From contig JACKEJ010000006.1 of assembly GCA_020633055.1 (NCBI GenBank), forward strand, positions 310,001-374,000: a stretch of DNA of 64,000 nucleotides, written 5' to 3'. Every line of letters begins with the position of its first letter. The stretch's first letter is position 1. Made by a program: the position numbers and the translations under genes. The notes beneath the pieces were generated by a model. The model did not search any database, was not told the DNA's origin, and saw nothing but the letters and a program-made list of their open reading frames with translations. The stretch is from Sandaracinaceae bacterium. Lineage in GTDB: Bacteria > Myxococcota_A > Polyangia > Polyangiales > Houyiibacteriaceae. Positions 7,892 to 15,969 of this stretch are shown here, piece by piece.

Positions 7892-9883
7892 TCAGTCGTA
7901 GCGCCAGCGTTGGCCCTCCGTGTAGAGCACGTTGATGGGTCGCGCCTGAACGAACACGAAGCGGCGGTCGCGCGTCAGCAGGAACTCCACGTCCATCGCG
8001 TTCGCCGTCCCCGGGTAGCGCCGCGTGAGGTTGGCGTCGATGCGCGTCAGCTGGTGCGTGAGCGCCATGACCTCCGCCTCGCTCAAGATGGGGGCGCCAC
8101 CCGTGCGTGAGCTTCGGCTCAGCAGCTCGGGCTCGAGCTCCTCGGCCCACGTGTAGACCAGGAACTGCTCCGGCAGCTCGTCGCCCGTCGCCCCCGTGAC
8201 GCTGCCCCCCGTGACCTGTGTGTTGATGAACACGCCCGGTCGGGCCTCGTCGTAGGGGTTGCGCGTGACCGCGACCCCGTTGGCCACCACGTCCGCCACG
8301 AACGGCTGCACCAAGACGGCCATGGCCACCGCGGCGTGCTCCACGCGGAACCACTCCCGCTCTTCGTACGCGCGCTGCAGCCACACGCTGGCCCACACGC
8401 GGCGCAGCGCGTCTGCCAGCGCTTGGTCGGTGGCGTCCGCGGGGACCACGACGCTCTCGTAGAGCCCCGCGCCGTTGAACCCCGGCAGGTCCTCCGCGTT
8501 GGTGCTGCTCCGGAAGATGAAGCGTCCACCCGTACCGAGACGCGCCAGCTGCGCTCTGACCTGGGCCAGCAGGCGCCTGTCTACCGGAGCTGCTTGGATG
8601 GCGTCACGCAGCGTTCGCAGTCGATCGGCGCGCACGGTGGCGTCGGCGCGAAAGGCGTCGTCCGCGAGCATCCTGGTGAGCTGCGCTGCAGACCGCACGC
8701 GCTCGAGGTGTGCGGCGTAGAACGCGAAGGGGACCACGAAGCCAGGCGGCAGGTTGAGGCCACCCAGCTCACACAGCTGACTCAGCTGCGACGCCTTCGC
8801 GCCCGCATACTCTGCGGTGCAGCCGCACACCGGGCGCAGGGCACGGATGTCCGTGTTGGCCTGCAGGTGGACGACCCTCGCTGGGCGCGCCGCCGCCCAC
8901 GCGGCCTCGGCGTCCTCGCGGCTGGCCTCGCGCAGCGTGAAGTCCTGCGCGCCGACGCTCAGTCGTACGATGCGGCCCTCGAGGGCCTGCACGTCCGCGC
9001 GCTCGGTCGCGCCCCGTAGACCCATGTCGGGCGTGTTGCGGTTGCGGCTGAGCACCGCGACGTGCGCCAGCGGCGCCTGAAGCTGGCTGGTGACGAGCGC
9101 GGCGACGGGAGGGATCTCGTCGGGGACGGTCTCGGTGACCAGGATGTCGTTGGGGCGCGCGCTGGCCGGGTCGAGGGGGCCGCGCACGATGCGCAGCACG
9201 CCGTACGCCACACCGAGCACGAGCGGCTGGTACTGCACCGACGCGTTCACCGCGTCGGCCGGGAGCACCGGGAGCCGGTCCCCGAGCCCCTCGATGTTGC
9301 GCTCGTGCAGGGGCGACAGCGGCCGGAAGCGCAGCGCGTCGCCGAAGTACACGCGCTCGCGGACCAGCGCGAAGACCTTGGCGATGCGCTCCCCCGACAT
9401 GGTGTCGCCGGCCACCAGCTCGAGCGTGAACTGCTCGCCGTCCTGGTAGTACATGAGCGAACCGAGCAGGAAGCGTCGGTCGTCGCGCCGGTACTCGCTG
9501 ATGTTGAAGCGCGCGTGGTCGGCCCGACGGTCGATGAACTCCTGCACGAACGCGTAGTGCAGGTCCCAGCGCGCCGACTGGAGGAAGTAGACGCGGTCGT
9601 CCTGTTGCGTGTCGATGACGAACTTGACCGTCTCGGTGCGCGCCACCACATGCGCCTCGGGCCGTGTGGCCAGGCGCGCCCAGTCGCTGGGGCTCTCGAT
9701 GCGGGGCAGGTGGTCGACGACCTCCGTCGGTCCCTCGTCCGGCTGGGGCGACTCCGCGACGTCCGGCTCTTCGGGCAGCCGAGGTCCTGACGGCCCCGTG
9801 CCGCGCAGGCAAGCCACGGTCCCGACGGTGGCCAGCACCGAGAGCACGGAGCCCAGAAGGGCCCATCGTTGACGGGTCTCCAC
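7892..9883 (-). CDS. Exported PEP-synthase/dikinase-like protein with phosphohistidine domain before ATP-binding domain
   Basis: 663 residues from the GTG at 9883 (an alternative GTG is at 9913). The N-terminus has a hydrophobic signal ending in Cys25, a marginal lipobox, and a Pro/Glu-rich linker. A phosphohistidine-type motif PLAHVAVLSRNRNTP (His274) comes before a C-terminal PEP/pyruvate-binding ATP-grasp domain (RSSTNAEDLPGFNGAGLYES near residues 458-477, then VLVQPFV and a final FVQARP). In PEP synthase the ATP domain comes first; this order matches plant glucan water dikinases. The presence of an export signal on an ATP-using enzyme is odd. It could be a dikinase or a catalytically repurposed relative; substrate unknown. 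Confidence 0.85.
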   Translation of the reverse strand: METRQRWALLGSVLSVLATVGTVACLRGTGPSGPRLPEEPDVAESPQPDEGPTEVVDHLPRIESPSDWARLATRPEAHVVARTETVKFVIDTQQDDRVYFLQSARWDLHYAFVQEFIDRRADHARFNISEYRRDDRRFLLGSLMYYQDGEQFTLELVAGDTMSGERIAKVFALVRERVYFGDALRFRPLSPLHERNIEGLGDRLPVLPADAVNASVQYQPLVLGVAYGVLRIVRGPLDPASARPNDILVTETVPDEIPPVAALVTSQLQAPLAHVAVLSRNRNTPDMGLRGATERADVQALEGRIVRLSVGAQDFTLREASREDAEAAWAAARPARVVHLQANTDIRALRPVCGCTAEYAGAKASQLSQLCELGGLNLPPGFVVPFAFYAAHLERVRSAAQLTRMLADDAFRADATVRADRLRTLRDAIQAAPVDRRLLAQVRAQLARLGTGGRFIFRSSTNAEDLPGFNGAGLYESVVVPADATDQALADALRRVWASVWLQRAYEEREWFRVEHAAVAMAVLVQPFVADVVANGVAVTRNPYDEARPGVFINTQVTGGSVTGATGDELPEQFLVYTWAEELEPELLSRSSRTGGAPILSEAEVMALTHQLTRIDANLTRRYPGTANAMDVEFLLTRDRRFVFVQARPINVLYTEGQRWRYD

Positions 9884-9943
9884 GGCCTCAGGATAGCATC
9901 CCGCATTGACCACCCCCCCGCTTCATGGGTACATGCGGGCCAA

Positions 9944-11176
9944 ATGTCGGCGTCCCCCAAAGCCTCCGTCTCCGCCGCGTCCGCTGCCAGCGGACTTCCG
10001 CCTCGGACGATGCGGCCTTCGAACCCCCACGACCCCGAGTACGGCAGCATCCCCATCTTCGCGCCCGGTGTCGCCGAGGTGAAGGCGGCCGTGATGCGTC
10101 ACGTCAAGCTGCGCCGACTGCCCACGTGGGCGCTGTTCTCCTCCGTGTACACCGGCGTGGTGTCGATGCTGCAGGGGGCGCAGCGCCTCGACGACAAGCT
10201 GTTCCCCGGCTGGCGCGATCAGCCCATTCGGGAGCCGGTGTTCATCATCGGCAACGCGCGCAGCGGCACCACCATGCTGCACCGCCTCATGTCCATCGAC
10301 GAGGACACGTTCAGCGGCATGAAGCTGTACCAGAGCGCCTTCAACAACGTCTCCGTGCAGCGCGGCCTGCAGGCCCTCGGCGACCTGGACGAGAAGCTGC
10401 CGGGCCACCCCATGCGCGCCGGGGTGGACCTCATCAACGACATCATGTTCGACGGCTGGGACGGCATCCACAAGCTGGGCATCGACCAGCACGAGGAGGA
10501 CGAGGCCACCTGGGCGATGGGCATGACCTCCATCACGATCAACCTGCTGTCGCCCTACACCGAAGAGCTCGGCAGCATGCGCTTCTTCGACCGCATCGAC
10601 CCCGAGTACCGCGCGCGCTTCATGGACTTCTACGAGGCGAGCATCAAGCGTCACCTCTACGCCAGCGCACCGGACAAGCGCTTCCTGAACAAGAACGTCT
10701 TCTTCACGCCACGCGTGCGCTCGGTCATCGAGCGCATGCCGGACGCGCGCTTCCTGTACCTGGTGCGGGACCCGGCCGAGTCGCTGCCCTCGTTCCTCAG
10801 CATGTGGTGGGAGAAGTGGGTCTCGCACACGCCCGAGATCAAGAAGGACGGCGTGGAGGCGCAGCAGCTCATCCGCCTGGCCTTCGACTACTACGAGTAC
10901 GGGCTCGACCTGCTCGACGACTACGGGGACGAGCACATCCTGGTGGTGCGCTACGACGAGCTCACCAAGGACCCCGACGAAGAGGTCCACCGCATCTACG
11001 ACTGGCTCGGCATCGAGATGTCCCCAGCGTTCAAGCAGAACCTGTACGACTTCACGCACGCGCAGCGCTGCTACGAGAGCGCCCACGAGTACACCCTCGC
11101 GGACTTCGGGCTCACGCGCGAGAGCGTCTACGCGGGCGCCAAGCGCTTCTGCGATCGCTTCGGCTACGCCCCCTGA
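9944..11176 (+). CDS. PAPS-dependent sulfotransferase family protein
   Basis: About 410 residues. The 5'-phosphosulfate-binding loop GNARSGTTML lies at residues 103-112, and a 3'-phosphate-binding region follows around YLVRDPAESLPS. This is the layout of the bacterial Sulfotransfer_3-type family, which transfers sulfate from PAPS to hydroxyl groups. The start at 9944 gives a 60-base divergent gap to the dikinase-like gene; a second ATG at 10010 is possible. It is convergent with a sterol-isomerase-like gene, so sterol or lipid sulfation is a thought, not shown. Confidence 0.9.
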   Translation: MSASPKASVSAASAASGLPPRTMRPSNPHDPEYGSIPIFAPGVAEVKAAVMRHVKLRRLPTWALFSSVYTGVVSMLQGAQRLDDKLFPGWRDQPIREPVFIIGNARSGTTMLHRLMSIDEDTFSGMKLYQSAFNNVSVQRGLQALGDLDEKLPGHPMRAGVDLINDIMFDGWDGIHKLGIDQHEEDEATWAMGMTSITINLLSPYTEELGSMRFFDRIDPEYRARFMDFYEASIKRHLYASAPDKRFLNKNVFFTPRVRSVIERMPDARFLYLVRDPAESLPSFLSMWWEKWVSHTPEIKKDGVEAQQLIRLAFDYYEYGLDLLDDYGDEHILVVRYDELTKDPDEEVHRIYDWLGIEMSPAFKQNLYDFTHAQRCYESAHEYTLADFGLTRESVYAGAKRFCDRFGYAP

Positions 11177-11299
11177 GTGTCCGCGTGGGGCGCGGGCGTC
11201 GCAGGCAACGTGGGCCTCGACGCCTCGCACGGGCGCATCACCTGACCGCGACCACTGACGGGCTTGGCACCCCCTTCGTCCCGTACCCGCCACGCCCTG

Positions 11300-12127
11300 T
11301 CATGGCGCGGGCGGCGTCAGGCAGCTGCCCGCGTAGTCACGCAGGCCGTTTGCGTGCGGGACCACCTCGGTGACGAGGGGCGCCACGTGGTAGCGCAGCA
11401 CGTCCAGCGTCAGCACGTCCGCGTACATGGCCGCTCCCAGCCAGATGAGCACCTGCGCCGCGCTGACGTCGTCGCCCGGCTGTTCGTCGATGTGCATCCA
11501 CATCGGCAGGGCGAACACGAACGCGGCGCCATAGCTGGCCGTGCCGAACCACAGCATGAGCCCGAGGTCGTCGTAGCAGAACAGCTGCGTCATGAACGGG
11601 TTCGCGTTGAGCGCCGTCTCGAGGAACGCCATCGCCATGGGGGCCACGAACCACGCAGCGGACGCGAGCGGGCCCCCCTCGAAGCGTCGGCGCAGAAAGC
11701 GGAACGCCATGCAGCACAGCGCGGCGTACGTGCTGAAGTACGCCACGCTCACGAAGTACAAGAACACCGGGTTGTTCTGGATGTTGATCTGCGTCTTGAA
11801 CCCGTAGTGCATGTGCAGCACGTCGTAGAAGTACGGCGTCTGGCTGTAGTTGAGCGCGAACGCGAGGCCCGTCACGCTCAGCCCGTACTTGACGCTGGTG
11901 GTCCGCCACAGCGGTCGCCCGCGCTCCTCCTCGGGCCGCAGCAACACGGGCGGGACGATGGCGCCCAGCATCAGCACCACGCCGTAGATCATGCAGGCCG
12001 TGTCGCCCCAGTGCTCCGCGAAGCCCCCGATCATGACGACGGCGCTGATGGCGCCCCACACGGGGGTGTAGAGCAGCCAGTAGCGCTCGACGGCGCGCTT
12101 GCCAGGGTGTTCCGCGAGCAGGCTCAT
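11300..12127 (-). CDS. Cycloeucalenol cycloisomerase-like membrane protein (sterol cyclopropane isomerase family)
   Basis: 275-residue polytopic membrane protein with about seven hydrophobic segments. Recalled similarity to plant CPI1 runs along the whole length: the N-terminal LYTPVW, the NYSQTPYFYDVLHMHYGF region, the AFLETALNANPF segment, MWMHIDEQ and a final LGAAMYADVLTLDVLRY. Length also matches the plant enzyme, about 280 residues. CPI1 opens the 9,19-cyclopropane ring of cycloeucalenol in phytosterol synthesis. Some myxobacteria make cycloartenol, so a real role in sterol processing is plausible. Lone gene, convergent with a sulfotransferase. Family call fairly firm, substrate inferred. 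Confidence 0.82.
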   Translation of the reverse strand: MSLLAEHPGKRAVERYWLLYTPVWGAISAVVMIGGFAEHWGDTACMIYGVVLMLGAIVPPVLLRPEEERGRPLWRTTSVKYGLSVTGLAFALNYSQTPYFYDVLHMHYGFKTQINIQNNPVFLYFVSVAYFSTYAALCCMAFRFLRRRFEGGPLASAAWFVAPMAMAFLETALNANPFMTQLFCYDDLGLMLWFGTASYGAAFVFALPMWMHIDEQPGDDVSAAQVLIWLGAAMYADVLTLDVLRYHVAPLVTEVVPHANGLRDYAGSCLTPPAP

Positions 12128-12317
12128 GGCGCGGAACGTAGAACGGTGGTTTCACGGCGTCAACACGAGGGCTGGGACCGTCGCTGGCGCATTCCGGATC
12201 TCGTGTCGGCACGCGGCAAGCGAGGGGCTCCAGCGGGGACGGGTGCATCCGCTGTGCGAGGCGAGCGAGCGCCACCAAGGTGGCCTCGGCGCGTCGTGTG
12301 CGGCACCCTACCTGACC

Positions 12318-13448
12318 ATGGCGTCGACTCCCCCCAGACATCTCGCGCCGCGCATCGCGGTGCTCGCGTACTTCGTATCCACGGCGTCTTGCATGTCGTT
12401 CGTGGCGGGTTGCGGCGCCGATGGCGTCACGGTGCCCAACGAGGACAGCGGCCGACCCGCGGCCGATCAGGGCGCAGGGACACCCGAGCAGGGGACGCTC
12501 GATCACGGGACGGCCGATCAAGGAGCCGATCAGGGTCCGCCAGACCAGGCCGCGGATGCCATGGCGCCCGACGATCAATCCACGGCGGTCGACCAGGCCC
12601 TCGATGCGGGCGGGGACCTCAGCGTGGACGCGGGGCCCGTGGACAGCGGCTTTCCCACGGCCATCGCGTGCCCCGGTTGGTTGGGGCTGCCTGCAGGAGG
12701 GGTGATTCCGTCCGGTACGTCGCCCGAGGGCGTCCGCGTCGGGCCCGACTGCGCGCTCTACGTCGCGCACGGCGACACCATCCATCGCATCGAGCAGGGG
12801 ACGGGGGCCGTCACCGCGTTCGCTTCGGAGCCCACCGCGGGGACCGGCTTCCAAGGGCTCGACTTCGGCCCGGACGGGAACCTGTACGTGGCCGCGCGGG
12901 GCAGCGGGAACGTCATCCTGCGCTTCGACGGGACCACGGGCGCGTTCATCGACATCTTCGCGGACATGGGCATCGATGGTCCGAACACGCCGCGCTTCGG
13001 CCCCGACGGAAGCCTCTTCGTGACGTGCCGCAACACCGCGAACGTCGTCCGCTTCGGCAGCGACGGGACGCTGCTCGGAGAGTTCGCGACCGACGCCCTG
13101 CTGGGCAGCCCGGAGGGCCTCTCGTTCGGACCCGACGGTCACCTCTACGTGGCGGCGCGCCTGAGCTCCGTGGTGATGCGCTTCCACGGTGTCACCGGCG
13201 CCTTGTTGGACCAGGTCACCGCGACCCCTGCGTTCATGGCGCCGGAGGGGATCGGCTTTGCGTCGGACGGCTCGTTCTACGTGGCAAGTCGGGACACGGG
13301 CGAGGTGATTCACTTCAACGGGCTCACGCTCGCCGAGATCGAGCGCTTCTCGTTGCCGATGGGGGAGCAGCCCATCGGCCTCGAGGTGGTCGACGATCAG
13401 GTCGTCGTGAGCCTGCGCGGGACCGGCCGCGTGACGGTCATCCCCTGA
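12318..13448 (+). CDS. Lipoprotein with Asp/Gln-rich linker and NHL-type beta-propeller
   Basis: 376 residues from ATG 12318. A signal peptide ends in the lipobox-like FVAGC near residue 34. Then comes a low-complexity linker of DQG/DHG/DAG units (about residues 45-105), and a propeller built of repeats with the core GPDGNLYVAARGS, GPDGSLFVTCRN and GPDGHLYVAARLS. NHL/SGL-type propellers usually bind ligands or partners. Probably outer-membrane or surface exposed. Function unknown. Confidence 0.85.
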   Translation: MASTPPRHLAPRIAVLAYFVSTASCMSFVAGCGADGVTVPNEDSGRPAADQGAGTPEQGTLDHGTADQGADQGPPDQAADAMAPDDQSTAVDQALDAGGDLSVDAGPVDSGFPTAIACPGWLGLPAGGVIPSGTSPEGVRVGPDCALYVAHGDTIHRIEQGTGAVTAFASEPTAGTGFQGLDFGPDGNLYVAARGSGNVILRFDGTTGAFIDIFADMGIDGPNTPRFGPDGSLFVTCRNTANVVRFGSDGTLLGEFATDALLGSPEGLSFGPDGHLYVAARLSSVVMRFHGVTGALLDQVTATPAFMAPEGIGFASDGSFYVASRDTGEVIHFNGLTLAEIERFSLPMGEQPIGLEVVDDQVVVSLRGTGRVTVIP

Positions 13449-13503
13449 GCCGGTGCCACGGGGCCCAAGGCCGACCTGCACTGGCCGGCCGTCGAGCCGC
13501 GCG

Positions 13504-15660
13504 TCAGAAGTCGAGGCCTCCCAACGGGTCCGCCGGGGCCGAGCGTGGCGCCGACCGCGGCGCGGCGCGTGAGGAGCCGGTCGAGCGCGTCCTCGGTGCT
13601 GACGCGGTGGTGCGCGGACCGTCGCCGCGTGTCGTGGCGACTTGCGTACGGCTGGCGGGGAGCTCGTCGCGCGTGAGTGCGCTGCGCACGAGCTCCACAC
13701 GCCCCGCGGGCACGCCCGTCGCCTCGGCCGCGGAGTCCCCGACGAGCGTCAGGAACTGCGCGTAGGCCCGCAGCGCGCTGTCGTCGCGTCCCAGCAGCGC
13801 CAACGCGTCGGCGCGGGCGAGCACCGCCGTCACCGACGCAGGGTGGCTCGCGAGCGTCCGCTCTGCCGCGGCCAGGGCTGCCTCACCGTCGTCCCGCTCG
13901 AGCGCACGCTCCGCGAGGATGAGGTGCGCCCACGGCACCTCGGGGTCGAGCGCGATGGCCTCCGCGGCAGCTTCGTCGGCCAGCTGGTCCAGCTCGGCCG
14001 CGTGGTAGGTCATCGCCAGGGCGTCGATGATGCGCGCCTCCGACGGTGCGACCTCGCGCGCACGACGGTAGGCCTGGATGGCCTCGGGGAACTCGCCCGC
14101 CCGCGCGTAGAGGCTCGCGAGCTTGGCGTGCGGCACCCACCAGGAGGGGTCCAGGCGGATGGCGGCACGCAGGGCAGCGACCGCGTCGTCGGTACGGCCC
14201 GCGCTGAACAGGGCCTCGGCCAGCGGCACGCGCGCGTCGGCCCACTCCGGGCGGGTGAACACGGCCACCTCGCAGCGCAGGAGGGCCTCCGCAGACTCTC
14301 CGCGCAGCAGCTTCGCGAAGCCGTCGCAGAGCGCCTGTCCGGCGACCCACTCGCTGGGCTCCTGGGCTTCCCCGAGCGCGAGCGCGAAGTCGTCGTTGCA
14401 CTGCTCCCACACCTCGGCGCTCTCGAGCAGGGCCCGGGCCGCGCCGCTCGCCTCGTGGAAGTCCCGCAACACGCCGAGCGCGAGTGTAGGCGTCCGTGTT
14501 GGCCTGGCCTGTGCCGTTTGCGCGCCGCTCGCCGGGTCGGACGTGTCCGTGGGGGCATCACCGCGACCTCGCGGAGACTTGGACAAGAGCCATGCGACGG
14601 TGCCTCCCAGCAGCGCCAGCGGGAGCAGGACGAGCAGCGCGCGGCCGAGCGCGGACGTCCCGACACTGGACTGCGACGCGGTGGTGAGCGCCTGCACGGG
14701 CGCCGGCGTCGGCACGCTGCTCGGCGTGTCGTGGGCTTCCGTGGAGGCCAGCGCGTCCACAGGCAATGACGCGCTCACGCCGAACCCTCTTGCGGTGATC
14801 TGTCCTAGCGAACCGAGGGCGTGCGCCATGGCCCGCGCGCTCTCGGGACGCTCGCTCGGGGCGCGGGACAGCGCGGCGAGCACCGTGCTTGCGAACGGTC
14901 CGTCACCCGCCCGGGCCAGCAGCGGCGTCGGGTCGGGCGTGACCGAGAGCTTGGCGTGGATCAGGGCGGGGTAGGTCTCTGCCATGTGCGGCGGGCGCCC
15001 GGTGACCGCCTCGTACAGCAGCGCCCCCATGGCGTAGAGGTCCGCGGCGGGTCCCACGCGTTCGCCCAGCAGCTGCTCGGGCGCCATGTACACGGGGGTG
15101 CCCAGGCTCTGCCCTTCGCGCGTGAGCTGCGCGCCGACGAAAGACCCTTCGCTCATGGTGGCGATGCCGAAGTCCAAGATGGTCGGTTTCCCGTGGGGCG
15201 CGCGCAGGAACACGTTGTCGGGTTTGATGTCTCGGTGGACGATGCCCGCGTCGTGCGCCAGCGCCAGCGCTTCCAGCGCATCCACGGCGAGCGAGCGCGC
15301 CTCGTCCACGGACAGCGGGCCGCGCTTCAGCCGCGCCGCGAGCGGCTCGCCGCGCAGACGCTCCATGACCAGGAACGGGATGGTCCCGTGCGCGGTCGCT
15401 GCCTGCCCCACGTCGTGCACCGTGATGATGCCGGGGTTGGCGATGGCCGCCGCCGAGCGCGCCTCGCGTAGGAAGCGCGCCACCGCCTCCGCGTCAGTCA
15501 CCCGCTCGGGGAGCACCACCTTGACCGCGACGGTCCGCTGGAGCGTGGCGTCGAAGGCCTCGAACACCGCGCCCATGCCGCCGTGCCCCAGCAGCGCGTC
15601 GAGCCGGTAGCGCTCCGCGAGCACGGTACCGATCCAGCTGTTCAAGGTCGACGTGTTCAT
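13504..15660 (-). CDS. Transmembrane Ser/Thr protein kinase with C-terminal TPR repeats
   Basis: 718 residues. An N-terminal Hanks-type kinase domain (about 15-280) has the glycine loop GHGGMG, the catalytic-loop HRDIKPDN near residue 142 and DFG near 163. An Ala/Ser/Thr-rich juxtamembrane region and one membrane segment (LLVLLPLALLGG, about residue 315) follow, then a tetratricopeptide-like helical array to near the end and a basic, Ser/Arg-rich tail. ATG 15660 starts just ahead of the kinase fold. Divergent from the MopE/RCC1 lipoprotein. A signalling kinase with an exported sensor or scaffold part. Confidence 0.94.
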   Translation of the reverse strand: MNTSTLNSWIGTVLAERYRLDALLGHGGMGAVFEAFDATLQRTVAVKVVLPERVTDAEAVARFLREARSAAAIANPGIITVHDVGQAATAHGTIPFLVMERLRGEPLAARLKRGPLSVDEARSLAVDALEALALAHDAGIVHRDIKPDNVFLRAPHGKPTILDFGIATMSEGSFVGAQLTREGQSLGTPVYMAPEQLLGERVGPAADLYAMGALLYEAVTGRPPHMAETYPALIHAKLSVTPDPTPLLARAGDGPFASTVLAALSRAPSERPESARAMAHALGSLGQITARGFGVSASLPVDALASTEAHDTPSSVPTPAPVQALTTASQSSVGTSALGRALLVLLPLALLGGTVAWLLSKSPRGRGDAPTDTSDPASGAQTAQARPTRTPTLALGVLRDFHEASGAARALLESAEVWEQCNDDFALALGEAQEPSEWVAGQALCDGFAKLLRGESAEALLRCEVAVFTRPEWADARVPLAEALFSAGRTDDAVAALRAAIRLDPSWWVPHAKLASLYARAGEFPEAIQAYRRAREVAPSEARIIDALAMTYHAAELDQLADEAAAEAIALDPEVPWAHLILAERALERDDGEAALAAAERTLASHPASVTAVLARADALALLGRDDSALRAYAQFLTLVGDSAAEATGVPAGRVELVRSALTRDELPASRTQVATTRGDGPRTTASAPRTRSTGSSRAAPRSAPRSAPADPLGGLDF

Positions 15661-15969
15661 GGCGGTGTCGGGTCCCCTGATGCGCGAATGAGCACGGGGC
15701 CGGGCATGCCACGTGGGCATCCGAGCGTCGAATCGTGGTCGACGTACCAGTTCGAGTACGGAGGCATGCGGGCTCGAGTTCGGAGGTGCTCCCGGAATCG
15801 TATCACGCGTGACGACGCACCTTGAAGCATGCTTGTCGAGACGGTTGTAACCCACCACACCGTCGACAAGAACCTCCCATCAGGTCCGTTGTCGTGGACG
15901 CGGTCCCATGGCATCGTGCACGGCAGGCGCCTCGAACGTGGCGGCCGTCTACGGTGCAAGGAGTCGTTG
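15661..15969. other. Divergent intergenic region
   Basis: 309 bases between the divergent kinase gene and the large RCC1/MopE lipoprotein gene, so both promoters must lie here. No convincing -35/-10 pair was picked out by eye. The only clear structure is the inverted repeat at 15832-15870, listed separately. No coding potential is convincing. Confidence 0.6.
15832..15870. repeat. Inverted repeat in leader of the RCC1/MopE gene
   Basis: CTTGTCGA at 15832-15839 is matched by TCGACAAG at 15863-15870, with CGG/CCG extending the pairing after a two-base bulge. It lies about 100 bases upstream of the ATG at 15970 and could be a hairpin in the leader or an operator. Confidence 0.4.

Noticed and set aside
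11264..13765. An 833-codon plus-strand open frame
   Set aside because: It is a shadow of the cycloisomerase-like gene, the propeller lipoprotein and the kinase, has Arg/His/Gly-rich content and no domain.
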